From Streptomyces fungicidicus (GTDB lineage: Bacteria; Actinomycetota; Actinomycetes; Streptomycetales; Streptomycetaceae), in contig NZ_CP023407.1 in assembly GCF_003665435.1 (NCBI RefSeq), positions 5,505,501-5,569,500 of the forward strand: 64,000 bases of DNA, given 5' to 3'. Below, piece after piece: positions 8,351 through 17,557 of this stretch. The translations under genes were made by a program, and so were the position numbers. The notes beneath the pieces were generated by a model that worked only from the letters and a program-made list of their open reading frames with translations, did no database searches and was not told the DNA's origin. How positions within the stretch are numbered: position 1 is the stretch's first letter; the number at the start of each line of letters is the position of its first letter.

Positions 8351-8929
8351 GTGCAGCGCCACACCTACACCCTCGACCGCTGGGAGGACCGTTCCGGCGA
8401 TCGGCTTGCCTGGACGTTCGGCTATCGGGGCACGGCAGGGGAGTTCGGGCGCATCGAGGTGGTGTACCCGGTGAAGCGACATGGCGACCGTCATGTCACC
8501 GAGGTCAGTGGGGACGCCCTGCCCGCCACGTCCTTCGGCGGCTGGGCCTACGGACGGAAGCCCTCGCTCCACATGGGTCAGCTAAGTGTCGGCGGAGCCG
8601 GAATCCGCCTCAAGCGCAACCGCTGGGCCCAGACCAGGGCCGGACGGGCCCTGCGGATGCAGGTCGCCGGACGGGAGTACCGCTATCTCGCCACCAGCCG
8701 CCGGCACCGTGACCGTGCCCTGATCCGCGACGGCGTGGAGATCCGGACCCGCCGGTACGGCAGTGGTGCGCGGAAGAAGGCCACCTTTACCGTCCTCGGC
8801 CCGGCCGACGCCACCGACCTCGCCTTGGCGGCTGTGATGTGCGGCGTCAACACCCGCAATCTCACCCGGGGCGGCGCGGTGCGGGCCTTTCTCAACAGGT
8901 CGCTGAACTGGCTCGAGATCTTCCAGTGA
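8351..8929 (+). CDS. Conserved hypothetical protein, not recognised
   Basis: A soluble 192-residue protein with many basic and aromatic residues (YTLDRWEDRS, WAYGRKPSLHMGQ, RYGSGARKKATFTVLG), no signal peptide and no membrane segment. The GTG at 8351 is preferred because GAAGGA lies at the right distance; the ATG at 8327 is also in frame and would add 8 residues. Its base composition is slightly less GC-biased than its neighbours. The C-terminus (LAAVMCGVNTRNLTRG...) is hydrophobic and may pack as a helix. No family assigned. Confidence 0.6.
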   Translation: MQRHTYTLDRWEDRSGDRLAWTFGYRGTAGEFGRIEVVYPVKRHGDRHVTEVSGDALPATSFGGWAYGRKPSLHMGQLSVGGAGIRLKRNRWAQTRAGRALRMQVAGREYRYLATSRRHRDRALIRDGVEIRTRRYGSGARKKATFTVLGPADATDLALAAVMCGVNTRNLTRGGAVRAFLNRSLNWLEIFQ

Positions 8930-8942
8930 CGCTCCGGCCCGT

Positions 8943-9644
8943 CTAGCCGGCCGTGGACGACGGGGAGGTGGAGGGGGTGGGGGTGGGGGCCGTGCGGGCT
9001 CGGCGGACCAGTTCCAGGTAGCGGTCCCAGTCCCAGTGGGGGCCCGGGTCGGTGTGGTCCGTGCCCGGGACCTCGACGTGGCCGAGGATGTGCTTCCGGT
9101 CGACCGGGAGGTCGTAGCGGGCGCATATGCGGGCCGTGAGACGGGCCGAGGCCTCGTACATCTCGTCCGTGAAGTCCTCGGGCCGGTCCACGAAGCCCGC
9201 GTGCTCGATGCCGATGCTGCGCTCGTTGTAGTCGCGGTTGCCCGCGTGGTACGCCACGTCCAGCTCGCGGATCATCTGCGTGACGCGGCCGTCCTGACCG
9301 ACGATGTAGTGCGCCGCCGCCTTGTGGCCGGGGTCCTGGAACGCCTGCACCGCGCTGTCGAAGCTGCCCTGGGTGACATGCACGATCACCATGTCGACGT
9401 GGTAGTCGTCCGGCCGGTCCGCGCGACGCCAGTTGGCGTCCGAAGCGGCCACCCAGCGCGCCCCCGCGTAGTCGACCACGCCCTGCTCACGCGGCTTCTC
9501 CACGCCCGGCATGCGCCACCACAGCCGGGCCAGCTCGTCCCGCGCCAGCACCGCCGTGCCCGTCGCGGCGGCGATCCCGCCCACGATCAGGGCACGCCGG
9601 CCGATGCGCCGGTCGCCGTCCGCGGATGCTCTGTTCTCCCCCAT
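8943..9644 (-). CDS. Secreted N-acetylmuramoyl-L-alanine amidase (Amidase_2 / PGRP fold)
   Basis: Peptidoglycan hydrolase of 233 aa that cleaves the bond between MurNAc and L-Ala. The N-terminus carries an RR-containing, Tat-like signal (RIGRRALIVGGIAAATGTAV). The Amidase_2 domain (about residues 70-215) shows the zinc-ligand sites VIVHVTQGS and TDHTDPGPHWDW, plus GIEHAGF and the HILGHVEV strand. A threonine/serine/proline tail ends the protein. The ATG at 9644 is chosen because it precedes the signal peptide. Divergent from mnmA, with only 60 bases between. Confidence 0.85.
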   Translation of the reverse strand: MGENRASADGDRRIGRRALIVGGIAAATGTAVLARDELARLWWRMPGVEKPREQGVVDYAGARWVAASDANWRRADRPDDYHVDMVIVHVTQGSFDSAVQAFQDPGHKAAAHYIVGQDGRVTQMIRELDVAYHAGNRDYNERSIGIEHAGFVDRPEDFTDEMYEASARLTARICARYDLPVDRKHILGHVEVPGTDHTDPGPHWDWDRYLELVRRARTAPTPTPSTSPSSTAG

Positions 9645-9704
9645 GTGATCGTGAACGCGTACCCGGCGGCCGTGGTTCCCGCGCCCCCTTACCCTGGAGG
9701 GGTT

Positions 9705-10838
9705 ATGACTGAGACCTCGCAGCGCCCCCGCCCCCTCCGCGTCCTGGCCGCCATGTCCGGCGGAGTCGACTCCGCCGTCGCCGCCGCGCGCGCGGCCGAA
9801 GCGGGCCACGACGTGACCGGCGTCCACCTCGCGCTCTCCGCGAACCCGCAGTCGTTCCGTACCGGCGCGCGGGGCTGCTGCACCATCGAGGACTCCCGCG
9901 ACGCCCGCCGCGCCGCCGACGTCATCGGCATCCCCTTCTACGTGTGGGACCTCGCCGACCGCTTCCGGGAGGACGTCGTCGAGGACTTCGTCGCCGAGTA
10001 CGAGGCCGGCCGCACCCCCAACCCCTGCCTGCGCTGCAACGAGAAGATCAAGTTCGCCGCGCTGCTGGACAAGGCGCTCGCGCTCGGCTTCGACGCGGTC
10101 TGCACCGGCCACTACGCCCAGGTGATCCTGCGCGAGGACGGCACCCGCGAACTGCACCGCGCCTCCGACATGGCCAAGGACCAGAGCTACGTCCTCGGCG
10201 TCCTCGACGACCGCCAGCTCGCCCACGCGATGTTCCCCCTCGGTGACACCGTCACCACCAAGGAGGAGATCCGCGCGGAGGCCGAGCGGCGCGGACTCGC
10301 CGTGGCCAAGAAGCCCGACTCGCACGACATCTGCTTCATCGCCGACGGCGACACCCAGGGCTTCCTCGCCGGCCGTCTCGGCAGGGCCGAGGGCGACATC
10401 GTCGACGAGTCCGGCAGCAAGGTCGGCACCCACGAGGGCGCGTACGGCTTCACCATCGGCCAGCGCAAGGGCCTGCGGATCGGCACCCCGGCCCCCGACG
10501 GCAAGCCCCGTTACGTCCTGGACATCTCCCCGGTGACCAACACGGTCACGGTCGGTCCCGCGGCCGCCCTCGACGTCACCGCCCTGTCCGCGATCAAGCC
10601 CCGCTGGTGCGGCGCCGCACCCAGCGGCCCCGGCACCTATACCGCCCAGCTGCGCGCCCACGGCGGCGAGACCGAGGTGACGGCGGAACTCGTCGACGGC
10701 ACCCTCGAGGTGTCCTTCACCGAGCCCGTCCGGGGCGTCGCCCCCGGCCAGGCGATCGTGCTGTACGACGGCACCCGCGTGGTCGGCTCGGCGACGATCG
10801 CCTCGACGGTGCGGGCGGCGGCGGCCACCGCGAGCTGA
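9705..10838 (+). CDS. mnmA: tRNA-specific 2-thiouridylase MnmA
   Basis: A 377-residue enzyme that makes the 2-thio group of the wobble uridine in tRNA for Lys, Glu and Gln, using ATP and a persulfide. The PP-loop AAMSGGVDSAVAAARA is near residue 18, the first catalytic cysteine is in NPCLRCNEKIKF, the second is in SHDICFIADGD, and DQSYVLG is in the tRNA-binding region. The C-terminal beta-barrel ends GQAIVLYDGTRVVGSATI. The ATG at 9705 has a GGAGGGG ribosome-binding site. The cysteine desulfurase gene nearby fits as sulfur donor. Confidence 0.96.
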   Translation: MTETSQRPRPLRVLAAMSGGVDSAVAAARAAEAGHDVTGVHLALSANPQSFRTGARGCCTIEDSRDARRAADVIGIPFYVWDLADRFREDVVEDFVAEYEAGRTPNPCLRCNEKIKFAALLDKALALGFDAVCTGHYAQVILREDGTRELHRASDMAKDQSYVLGVLDDRQLAHAMFPLGDTVTTKEEIRAEAERRGLAVAKKPDSHDICFIADGDTQGFLAGRLGRAEGDIVDESGSKVGTHEGAYGFTIGQRKGLRIGTPAPDGKPRYVLDISPVTNTVTVGPAAALDVTALSAIKPRWCGAAPSGPGTYTAQLRAHGGETEVTAELVDGTLEVSFTEPVRGVAPGQAIVLYDGTRVVGSATIASTVRAAAATAS

Positions 10839-11021
10839 CGGCCGCCGGCCCCGGCCCGGCTGGAGAACCGCTGCCCCTGGCCGCGGGCGGTCCGGATGAC
10901 CGAGGACGGCACCGGTCCGTCCGACCACGGCTCCGTCGCCGCGGCGCTCGCCCGGCACGGCGACCTCACTTCACCGGGCAGGGCGACTTCACCGCCCACT
11001 TCGCCGGCCGGCGGGCCGTCC

Positions 11022-11801
11022 TCACCCGCTGAGGAACTCCGCCAGCACCGGGGCCAGCACGTCCGGCTCCACCATGTGGGTCTGGCCCTCCAGGGCGCGG
11101 TACGTACCCCGGGGGACGGACTCCGCGATCGCCCGCGCCGCCTCACGCATCCACGCCGGGCTCACGGCCCCCGCGATCGACAGCACCGGCACCGGGATCG
11201 ACGCCAGCAGCCCGCGCGGGACGCTCCCGTCGCCCATCACGGCGTCGTCGTGGGCGAGGCTCGGCGCCATCGACTCCATGCCGGCCCACATCGGCGACTG
11301 CCGAGCGCCCTGGATGACGTCCTCGGCCAGTCCGGTCAGGCGCAGGAAGAGCTCGACCGCGTCCCCGCGCCGGCCCTCGGCGAGCGCCGCCGTCAGCCGC
11401 TCGGTGTACCGCGCCCGCTCCCCGAGATCGTCCTCGGACATCGCGTACGGCGTCTCGTACACGGCGACCCGGCGCACCGGCAGACCGCTCGCCGCCGCCC
11501 TCAGCGCCAGCGCGCCGCCCGAGGAGACGCCGTACAGCGCGGCCTCGCCGCCCACCGCCTCGATCAGCGCCGCCAGGTCCTCGACCTCGCGCTCCACGGC
11601 GTACGGGGCCGTGTCCCCGCTGCCGCCCCGGCCCCGGCGGTCGTAGACGACCACCCGGAACCGCTCCGCGAGGGGCGCGGCCAGCGGTGCCACCGTGGCA
11701 CCCGTCGACATCGCGCCACTGACGAGAACGACCGGGGAGCCCCGCCCGGCGCTCTCGTAGGCCAGGGACGTGCCGTCGCGCGAAGAGATGTTCTTGTCCA
11801 T
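11022..11801 (-). CDS. Alpha/beta hydrolase
   Basis: A 259-residue cytoplasmic alpha/beta-hydrolase-fold protein. The oxyanion strand is VVLVSGAMSTG, the next strand is VVVYDRRGRGGSGDT, the nucleophile elbow is YGVSSGGALAL (serine in GxSxG form), and the catalytic histidine is in EGQTHMVEP near the C-terminus. The ATG giving MDKNISSRDGTSL is chosen over an upstream ATG because it follows GGGGTGAC and starts the family-typical strand. Substrate unknown. It runs opposite to mnmA. Confidence 0.85.
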   Translation of the reverse strand: MDKNISSRDGTSLAYESAGRGSPVVLVSGAMSTGATVAPLAAPLAERFRVVVYDRRGRGGSGDTAPYAVEREVEDLAALIEAVGGEAALYGVSSGGALALRAAASGLPVRRVAVYETPYAMSEDDLGERARYTERLTAALAEGRRGDAVELFLRLTGLAEDVIQGARQSPMWAGMESMAPSLAHDDAVMGDGSVPRGLLASIPVPVLSIAGAVSPAWMREAARAIAESVPRGTYRALEGQTHMVEPDVLAPVLAEFLSG

Positions 11802-11854
11802 GTCACCCCAGACTGCCGCACCGCGCGGTGTTCGTCGGTGAGGCGGGCGGCGCG

Positions 11855-12181
11855 TCACCGCTCCACTTCGACCTCGTAGAAGCAGAGGTGGTCCTTGATC
11901 CCCGCGACGTCCGGCTTGGGCTCCGGGTACGCCCAGACCAGGTCCGCCGCGTCCGGCAGCGACCAGTACGACGCCGTGCCCTTGAACGGGCAGTACGTGT
12001 GGGTCTCCGACGGCGTCAGCAGATCCAGCCGTACGTCCCGCGGCGGGATGTAGTACCGCGGGGGACAGCCGGTCTCGCGCAGCACCAGCGCCCGGTCGCT
12101 CTCCGCCAGCACCTGCCCGCCGTGCACCACGCGTACCCGCGCGTCACTGGCCTCGATGGTGATGCGGTGCCCTGTGGTCAC
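11855..12181 (-). CDS. DUF427 family protein
   Basis: A 108-residue protein of the DUF427 fold. It carries the characteristic RVVHGGQVLAES, RETGCPPRYYIPPRDV and TYCPFKGTASYWSLP blocks and ends with WAYPEP...FYEVEVER. These small beta-barrel proteins have no settled biochemical role. The GTG at 12181 with an upstream GAGAGGGG ribosome-binding site gives the standard family N-terminus. A tail-to-head gap of about 50 bases separates it from the hydrolase gene, so the two may be co-transcribed. Confidence 0.85.
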   Translation of the reverse strand: MTTGHRITIEASDARVRVVHGGQVLAESDRALVLRETGCPPRYYIPPRDVRLDLLTPSETHTYCPFKGTASYWSLPDAADLVWAYPEPKPDVAGIKDHLCFYEVEVER

Positions 12182-12269
12182 GATCGCCCCTCTCCTCGGG
12201 TGGCCGACTCGGCGATTACAGCGCACTCTGAAGCGGACTTCTTCCCGAGTGGCAGCCGGAAGGAGAGCC

Positions 12270-15200
12270 ATGGGAGCCGAGGACACCAGCAGGAACCGCC
12301 GCGCCCTCACCCATCGGGCCGGCTACGCGCTGCGTCACCCGCGGCGCGTCCCCGCCCACGCCCGCCGTGCGCTGCGCGACGGCTGGCTGCGGCTGCGGCA
12401 TCCCGGCCACATCGCCTACTACCGCGCGGTGATGGCCTCCGACGCGGCACGCAGCACCGAGGCGGCCGTCGGCCACAGCCCCTCCCGCGAGCAGTGGGCG
12501 CGCATCGGCCGGCTGCAGTTCGACTACCTGCTGCGGCACGGGCTGCGGCCCCACCACCGGCTGCTGGAGATCGGCTGCGGCAACCTCCGGGCGGGACGCC
12601 ACTTCATCGGCCACCTGGAACCCGGCCACTACTACGGCATCGACATCTCCCCGCACATCCTGCTCGCCGCGCAGGAGACCCTCGTACGCGACGGACTGCA
12701 GACGAAGATGCCGTACCTGGCGCTCGCCGACGACCTCACCCTCGGCTTCCTGCCGGACGGCCACTTCGACGTCGTCCACGCGCACAGCGTCTTCTCGCAC
12801 TCGCCCCGGCACGTCATCGAGGAGTGCTTCGCGCACGTCGGCAGGGTGCTGGCGCCCGGCGGGTTCTTCGACTTCACCTTCGACCGCACCGAGGGCGAGG
12901 AGCACCAGGTACTGCACGAGGACTTCTACTACCGCACCGAGACCCTGGTGGAACTGGCCGCCGGGCACGGACTCACCGCCCGGTTCATGGTGAACGTTCC
13001 GCTGAGGAACACCTCGTTCGTCGGCCGCCAGGCGCTGCTGGGTGCCGTGGAGGCGCAGCTCGAAGCCCAGGACACGGCGGCCGTGCTGCCGCACGCGCTG
13101 CACGGTCTCGGCGGCGTGGGCAAGTCCCAGCTGGCCCTGGAGTACATCTACACCCACCAGCGCCGCTACAAGGTGATCTGCTGGATCCCCGCCGAGCGGG
13201 AGAGCCTCATCCTGGCCGCGCTCGCCGGTCTCGCGACCCGGCTCGGCGTCGCCCAGCCGGGGCAGGAGGGCACCGCCAACACCTCGGTCCAGGCGGTCCT
13301 GGACGCGCTGCGCGCCGGAGAGCCCTACGACGACTGGCTGCTGGTCTTCGACAACGCCGAGGACATCGACGTCGTACGCCAGTACTTCCCGACCAGCGGC
13401 CCCGGCAAGGTCATCGTCACCTCCCGGAACCGGTCCTGGGAGCGGGTGGCGACCCCGCTGCCGGTGAGCGTGTTCGAGCGCGAGGAGTCCGTCGAGCTGC
13501 TCCAGAAGCGCTCCGCCGACCTCTCCGCCGAAGACGCCGACCGCCTCGCCGAGGCCCTCGGCGACCTGCCGCTCGCGGTGGAGCAGGCGGGTGCCTGGCG
13601 CGCCGTCACCGGCATGCTCGTCGACGATTACCTCGCCCTGCTCGCCGAGCGCAGCCCCGAGATCCTCGACCTCGACCCGGCTCCCGACTACCCGGTCTCC
13701 GTGGCCGCCGCCTGGGACATCTCGCTGGAGCGGATCAAGGAGAACAATCCCGGCGCCCGCCAGCTCCTCGACATCTGCGCCAGCATGGCCCCCGAGCCCA
13801 TCCCGCGCTCGATGCTGCGCGGCGGCCGGGGCATCAGCATCACGCCCGAGGTGGACCCGCTGCTGCGGGAGTCGATCAAGCTCAACCGGGCCGTCCGCGA
13901 CCTCAACCAGTTCTCCCTGGTCAAGACGGACCCCCGGACCGACACCCTGCAGATGCACCGCCTGCTGCAGACGGTGCTCCTCGCCAAGCTCGACCCCGAC
14001 GAGCGCAAGCGCATGAGGGACGCCGCCCACCAGCTGCTCTCCGGCGCCAAGCCGGGCCACTACGCCTCGTCCCGCGAATGGCCCGCCTACCAGGCGCTGC
14101 TGCCGCACATCCTCACCTCCCGGGCGGTCACCAGCTCCGACACCTATGTGCGGGAACTCGTGTCCGACACGGTGCTCTTCCTCTACTACTGGGGCAACCA
14201 CGAAGGGGCTGCGGACCTCGCGCGGCAGGCATGGAGCTCCTGGCTCGCGGAGTCCGGTGAGGAGGACATCCACGTCATCCGCATCACGAAGACCTTCGCC
14301 TTCGTCCTGCGCCAGATCGGTCAGATCGGCGAGGCCATCCCGCTGACCGAGAAGGCCCTGGAAGTGTCAAGGCGAATCAACGCCGACCCCGAGGACCTCA
14401 TCGACTCCCTCTGCGAGATGTCCGACGCCCGTCGTTACCAGGGCCGGTTCGCGGAGGCCCGGGACCTCGGCCGGGAGGCCACCGAGCTGGCGCGCGGCAT
14501 GTTCGGCGGGGAGGACCCGATCACCCTGCGGGCCACCCACAGCTGGGGGGTCGACCTACGGCTGTGCGGGCAGTTCGCCGAGGCGTTGCCCATGGACCGG
14601 GAGAACGCCCGACAGCGCGAGCACATGTTCGGTCCCAACAACTCCCTCACGCTCAACACCCTCAATGGCCTCTCCATCGACATGCGGGAGAGCGGCGACT
14701 ACCCGGGCGCCCGGGAATACCAGAGGGATGTCTACTCCAGGGCCCGTGACGCCATGGGCGAACAGCACCCGCTCACCCTGCGCGTGGCTCGCAACCTCGC
14801 GGTCTGCCTGCGCCGGGACGGCGCGCTCGACGAGGCACTGAAGCTCTCCGAGGAGACCCTCGCCCGCTTCGTCGCCCGCTACGGGCCCGTTCACCCCGAC
14901 TCACTCTCCACGGCGATCAACCTCGCCGTCGACCGGCGCCTCGCCGGAGGGTCCCAAAACCTCGACAAGTCCCGCGAGCTGGGCGAGGAGACCGCGCGGC
15001 GCTACGCGTCCTTGTTCGGCGAAGACCACGCCTACACCTTGCTCACCAAGGCGAATCTCGCAGCCACTCTGCGGATGCTGGGCGCTCTGGACCACGCCGC
15101 GGAAGTGGAGGACGACGCGTCTCGCAGACTGGTGGCCACACTGGGCCCCGAGCACGTGACGACGCTGACCGTCGACATCGGCAGGGCCAACACCGCCTAC

Positions 15201-15473
15201 GCACGACTGGACTTCGACCGTGCATACGAGGTCGACGAGGCCACCCTGACGGCGCTCACCGTGACCGCCGGCGCGGAGCACCCGCTGACCCTGTCCTGCA
15301 CCGCGAACCTCGCCCTGGACCTGCGCGGTCTCGGCCGGGGGGCTGAGGCGGACCAGATGCGGCGAAAGGCTGTGGAGGGCTTCGCCCGCGTGGTCCGTGC
15401 CGACCACCCCTGGCTGGAGGCGGCCCGGCTGGGCCGCCGTATCGAGTGCGACATCGCTCCCCTGCCGCTGTAG
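12270..15473 (+). CDS. Chimeric protein: SAM-methyltransferase domain joined to FxsT-like NB-ARC/TPR protein
   Basis: A 1067-residue protein. Residues about 1-239 are a class I SAM-dependent methyltransferase (motif I LLEIGCGNLRAG, then YYGIDISPHIL and FDVVHAHSVFSHS). From residue about 240 the sequence becomes NVPLRNTSFVGRQALL, the linker that usually opens the NB-ARC NTPase of FxSxx-COOH-system TPR proteins (FxsT). Walker A is GGVGKSQ (about 281), Walker B is WLLVFDNAED, then TSRNRSWE and DLPLAVEQAG. From about residue 640, TPR repeats with the ALxxxEExLxxxxxxxGxxHPxTL spacing run to the end. Usual relatives carry a different N-terminal domain. The ATG at 12270 follows GGAAGGAGAG. Confidence 0.85.
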   Translation: MGAEDTSRNRRALTHRAGYALRHPRRVPAHARRALRDGWLRLRHPGHIAYYRAVMASDAARSTEAAVGHSPSREQWARIGRLQFDYLLRHGLRPHHRLLEIGCGNLRAGRHFIGHLEPGHYYGIDISPHILLAAQETLVRDGLQTKMPYLALADDLTLGFLPDGHFDVVHAHSVFSHSPRHVIEECFAHVGRVLAPGGFFDFTFDRTEGEEHQVLHEDFYYRTETLVELAAGHGLTARFMVNVPLRNTSFVGRQALLGAVEAQLEAQDTAAVLPHALHGLGGVGKSQLALEYIYTHQRRYKVICWIPAERESLILAALAGLATRLGVAQPGQEGTANTSVQAVLDALRAGEPYDDWLLVFDNAEDIDVVRQYFPTSGPGKVIVTSRNRSWERVATPLPVSVFEREESVELLQKRSADLSAEDADRLAEALGDLPLAVEQAGAWRAVTGMLVDDYLALLAERSPEILDLDPAPDYPVSVAAAWDISLERIKENNPGARQLLDICASMAPEPIPRSMLRGGRGISITPEVDPLLRESIKLNRAVRDLNQFSLVKTDPRTDTLQMHRLLQTVLLAKLDPDERKRMRDAAHQLLSGAKPGHYASSREWPAYQALLPHILTSRAVTSSDTYVRELVSDTVLFLYYWGNHEGAADLARQAWSSWLAESGEEDIHVIRITKTFAFVLRQIGQIGEAIPLTEKALEVSRRINADPEDLIDSLCEMSDARRYQGRFAEARDLGREATELARGMFGGEDPITLRATHSWGVDLRLCGQFAEALPMDRENARQREHMFGPNNSLTLNTLNGLSIDMRESGDYPGAREYQRDVYSRARDAMGEQHPLTLRVARNLAVCLRRDGALDEALKLSEETLARFVARYGPVHPDSLSTAINLAVDRRLAGGSQNLDKSRELGEETARRYASLFGEDHAYTLLTKANLAATLRMLGALDHAAEVEDDASRRLVATLGPEHVTTLTVDIGRANTAYARLDFDRAYEVDEATLTALTVTAGAEHPLTLSCTANLALDLRGLGRGAEADQMRRKAVEGFARVVRADHPWLEAARLGRRIECDIAPLPL

Positions 15474-15486
15474 CAGTCGACGCGAA

Positions 15487-15518
15487 CGGCCGGGGCGGCA
15501 CAGTTGCCGCCCCGGCCG
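15487..15518. terminator. Bidirectional terminator hairpin
   Basis: A perfect 14-bp stem (CGGCCGGGGCGGCA / TGCCGCCCCGGCCG) with a CAGT loop lies between two convergent genes, the NB-ARC/TPR gene and the antiporter gene. Confidence 0.85.
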
Positions 15519-15523
15519 GATGT

Positions 15524-16849
15524 TCAGCCCAGATCCGTCACCGGAGCGCCGCGCGAGTCGTCCCGCCCGGTGGGTGGAAGAGGCAGGTCGGCCCGGTCTT
15601 GTGTCCCTCCGGGTGGACGGCGTTGGGCCATGCGACGGACCAGGATCAGGAGCGGCTGGGTGAATAGAGTCGTGGCCAGGGCCATGAAGACCAGGACGCT
15701 GTAGAGCCGGTCGCTCAGCAGGCCCGCCTGCAGGCCGGCGTTGAGTGCGATCAGCTCGGTGAGCCCCCGGGCGCTCATCAGGATGCCGACGGTGTGGGCG
15801 TCGTAGCGGCCCAGGCCGCCCAGCCGGGCCGCCACCGTGCCGCTGCCGATCTTCGTCACCGTGGCCAGCGCGGTCACCACCAGTACGGCGATCCATCCCG
15901 TGACGCCCATGCCGTTCAGCACGACGGCCTGGCCCGAGACCACGAAGAAGAACGGCAGCAGCAGCGAGCTGACGTCGTGCAGGGGACGGAGCAGATCGGG
16001 GTCGAGCCGGTCGTCCGGCTCGCGGGGTGTCACCACGCCCGCCAGCAGCGCGCCGAAGATCACGTGCAGACCGAGGGAGTGCGTGACCCAGGCGGACCCG
16101 AGGGCGAAGCCGATCAGCAGCGCCATCCGCAGCGAGGGCTCCAGGTGCGTGCGCCACAGCAGCCGGCGCAGCAGCGGCCGGGCCGCGAGGAGCATCACGG
16201 CGACGAAACCGGCCGCGAGCGCCACCCGCCACCCCCAGCCGAGCGCCTGGTCGCCGCCGTTCTCCAGCAGCGCCCCGGCCAGCACGGTCCAGCAGACCAC
16301 GTCGAGCAGGCCGGCGGCCGAGACCGCCACCACGCCGGGCACCGTGCGGGCCAGTCCGTTCTCCCGCACTATGGCCGTCAGTACGGGGACGGCGGTGACG
16401 GACAGGGCGATCCCGGCGAACAGCACCATCGACGGGGAGGGGGCGCGCGGCATGCCGAGGCCGTGCAGCTGGTCCCAGAACAGCAGCGCGCCGCCGCTGC
16501 CGACCGCCATCGGCACCACGAACGAGGCCGCCGCCACCCCCACCGCCGTGCGCGCCCGGTCGCCCAGCAGCTTGAGGTCCAGCTCGTAGCCCACCGCGAA
16601 GAGGAACACCACCAGGGAGAACTGCGCGAAGCCGGTCAGGGCCGTGCCGATCTCCTGGGGGAACAGCATGTCGTACGCGTCGGGCGCCATGCTGCCGAGG
16701 AGGGAGGGACCCAGCGCTATCCCCGCCGTCAGCTGGCCGACGATGTACGGCTGCCGAAGCTTGCGAGCCGCCCAGCCCGCCGCGTGCGCGGCCACCAGGA
16801 TCAGGGCCGAGGCCCCCACGAAGTGCGCGATCAGAGCGTCAGGGCTCAT
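15524..16849 (-). CDS. Cation:proton antiporter, CPA2/Kef family
   Basis: Integral membrane antiporter of 441 aa with about 12 hydrophobic segments. Typical CPA2 motifs are the N-terminal RKLRQPYIVGQLTAGIALGP, FLFAVGYELDLKLL, FAGIALSVTAVPVLTAI and GILMSARGLTELIALN. It exchanges sodium or potassium for protons. No RCK/TrkA-N domain follows the membrane part, and the C-terminus is short and polar. It lies between two genes related to RiPP systems; homologues are often found in peptide and polyketide clusters, but a functional link here is only a guess. Confidence 0.9.
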   Translation of the reverse strand: MSPDALIAHFVGASALILVAAHAAGWAARKLRQPYIVGQLTAGIALGPSLLGSMAPDAYDMLFPQEIGTALTGFAQFSLVVFLFAVGYELDLKLLGDRARTAVGVAAASFVVPMAVGSGGALLFWDQLHGLGMPRAPSPSMVLFAGIALSVTAVPVLTAIVRENGLARTVPGVVAVSAAGLLDVVCWTVLAGALLENGGDQALGWGWRVALAAGFVAVMLLAARPLLRRLLWRTHLEPSLRMALLIGFALGSAWVTHSLGLHVIFGALLAGVVTPREPDDRLDPDLLRPLHDVSSLLLPFFFVVSGQAVVLNGMGVTGWIAVLVVTALATVTKIGSGTVAARLGGLGRYDAHTVGILMSARGLTELIALNAGLQAGLLSDRLYSVLVFMALATTLFTQPLLILVRRMAQRRPPGGTQDRADLPLPPTGRDDSRGAPVTDLG

Positions 16850-17557
16850 GAGTCCCCCTGTGGTCCTGTTGTTCGGCCGACCGAATGTCCGCCGAGGGTC
16901 ATCGCACGCTTTGGCGAAGTCAACTCAGCCAGAATAGAGGCTATCTGACGGTGTATCGGATCATGTGCACGTGCTCGCCCCGAGTCACAGGATGCACGCG
17001 GGTAGCGGTCGAGCACGGCCGTGTACAGGGGTGCGTCGGGCTGCACCTCCGTGCTGCCGTGCGCCGTCGACGCGCTCTCAGGGTGCCGCGAAGGTACGCC
17101 GCCTCGCGGGCCGTCATTCCGGAGGGATTGTTTCCGGCCGTGCGGGGCGCCGCACGGCCCTCGAGGCAGTGCGGCGCGTTCTGCGGTGCCGATGGTTCGG
17201 CAGCACGGCCGTGTGCGCACCGGGACGTTGCTGACCGGGAGCCGGTGGCCGGGTGCATGCTGCGGAACTCCGTCTCGTCGCAGCGTGATGTGCGTGAACG
17301 GTCTTCTCCGCTCTCACCGTTCCAGGGCGGCACAGGGCGGTGCGGCCGGTCGACGTGCTCCTCGGCGGCGCTGCTTCCGCATGCACTTCTCAAGTAGGAG
17401 GAGAATCGGATGAGTTGATCGGTTCTGTCAGGTGTTCACGCAATCGATGATGATCGGATGGCGTGATCGTACGGTTTTCGATGCGGGAATCAATGGCCAT
17501 GATGGATGCAAAGGACACGGGGCATTGCGTGCCACCGTGCGAGAAGGGGGACGCACC
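16850..17557. other. Long intergenic region upstream of the HExxH locus
   Basis: About 700 bases without a convincing gene. Short ORFs here show no codon-position bias and no family motif. Near the antiporter start is a TTCGG-CCGA-CCGAA dyad (16872-16885). The last 150 bases (17400-17550) are A/T-richer than their surroundings (repeated ATGATCGGATG-like words) and are the best place for the promoter of the downstream small ORF and HExxH gene. Confidence 0.5.

Noticed and set aside
10839..11021. Possible gene remnant after mnmA (readings such as DFTAHFAGRRAVLTR and MTEDGTGPSDHGSVAAAL in two frames)
   Set aside because: Only short, in different frames, and no family recognised; could be a frameshifted relic but the evidence is too thin to annotate.
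16885..17397. Several short ORFs in the antiporter/HExxH gap
   Set aside because: Rich in R, H and C without pattern, no ribosome-binding site, no codon-position bias.
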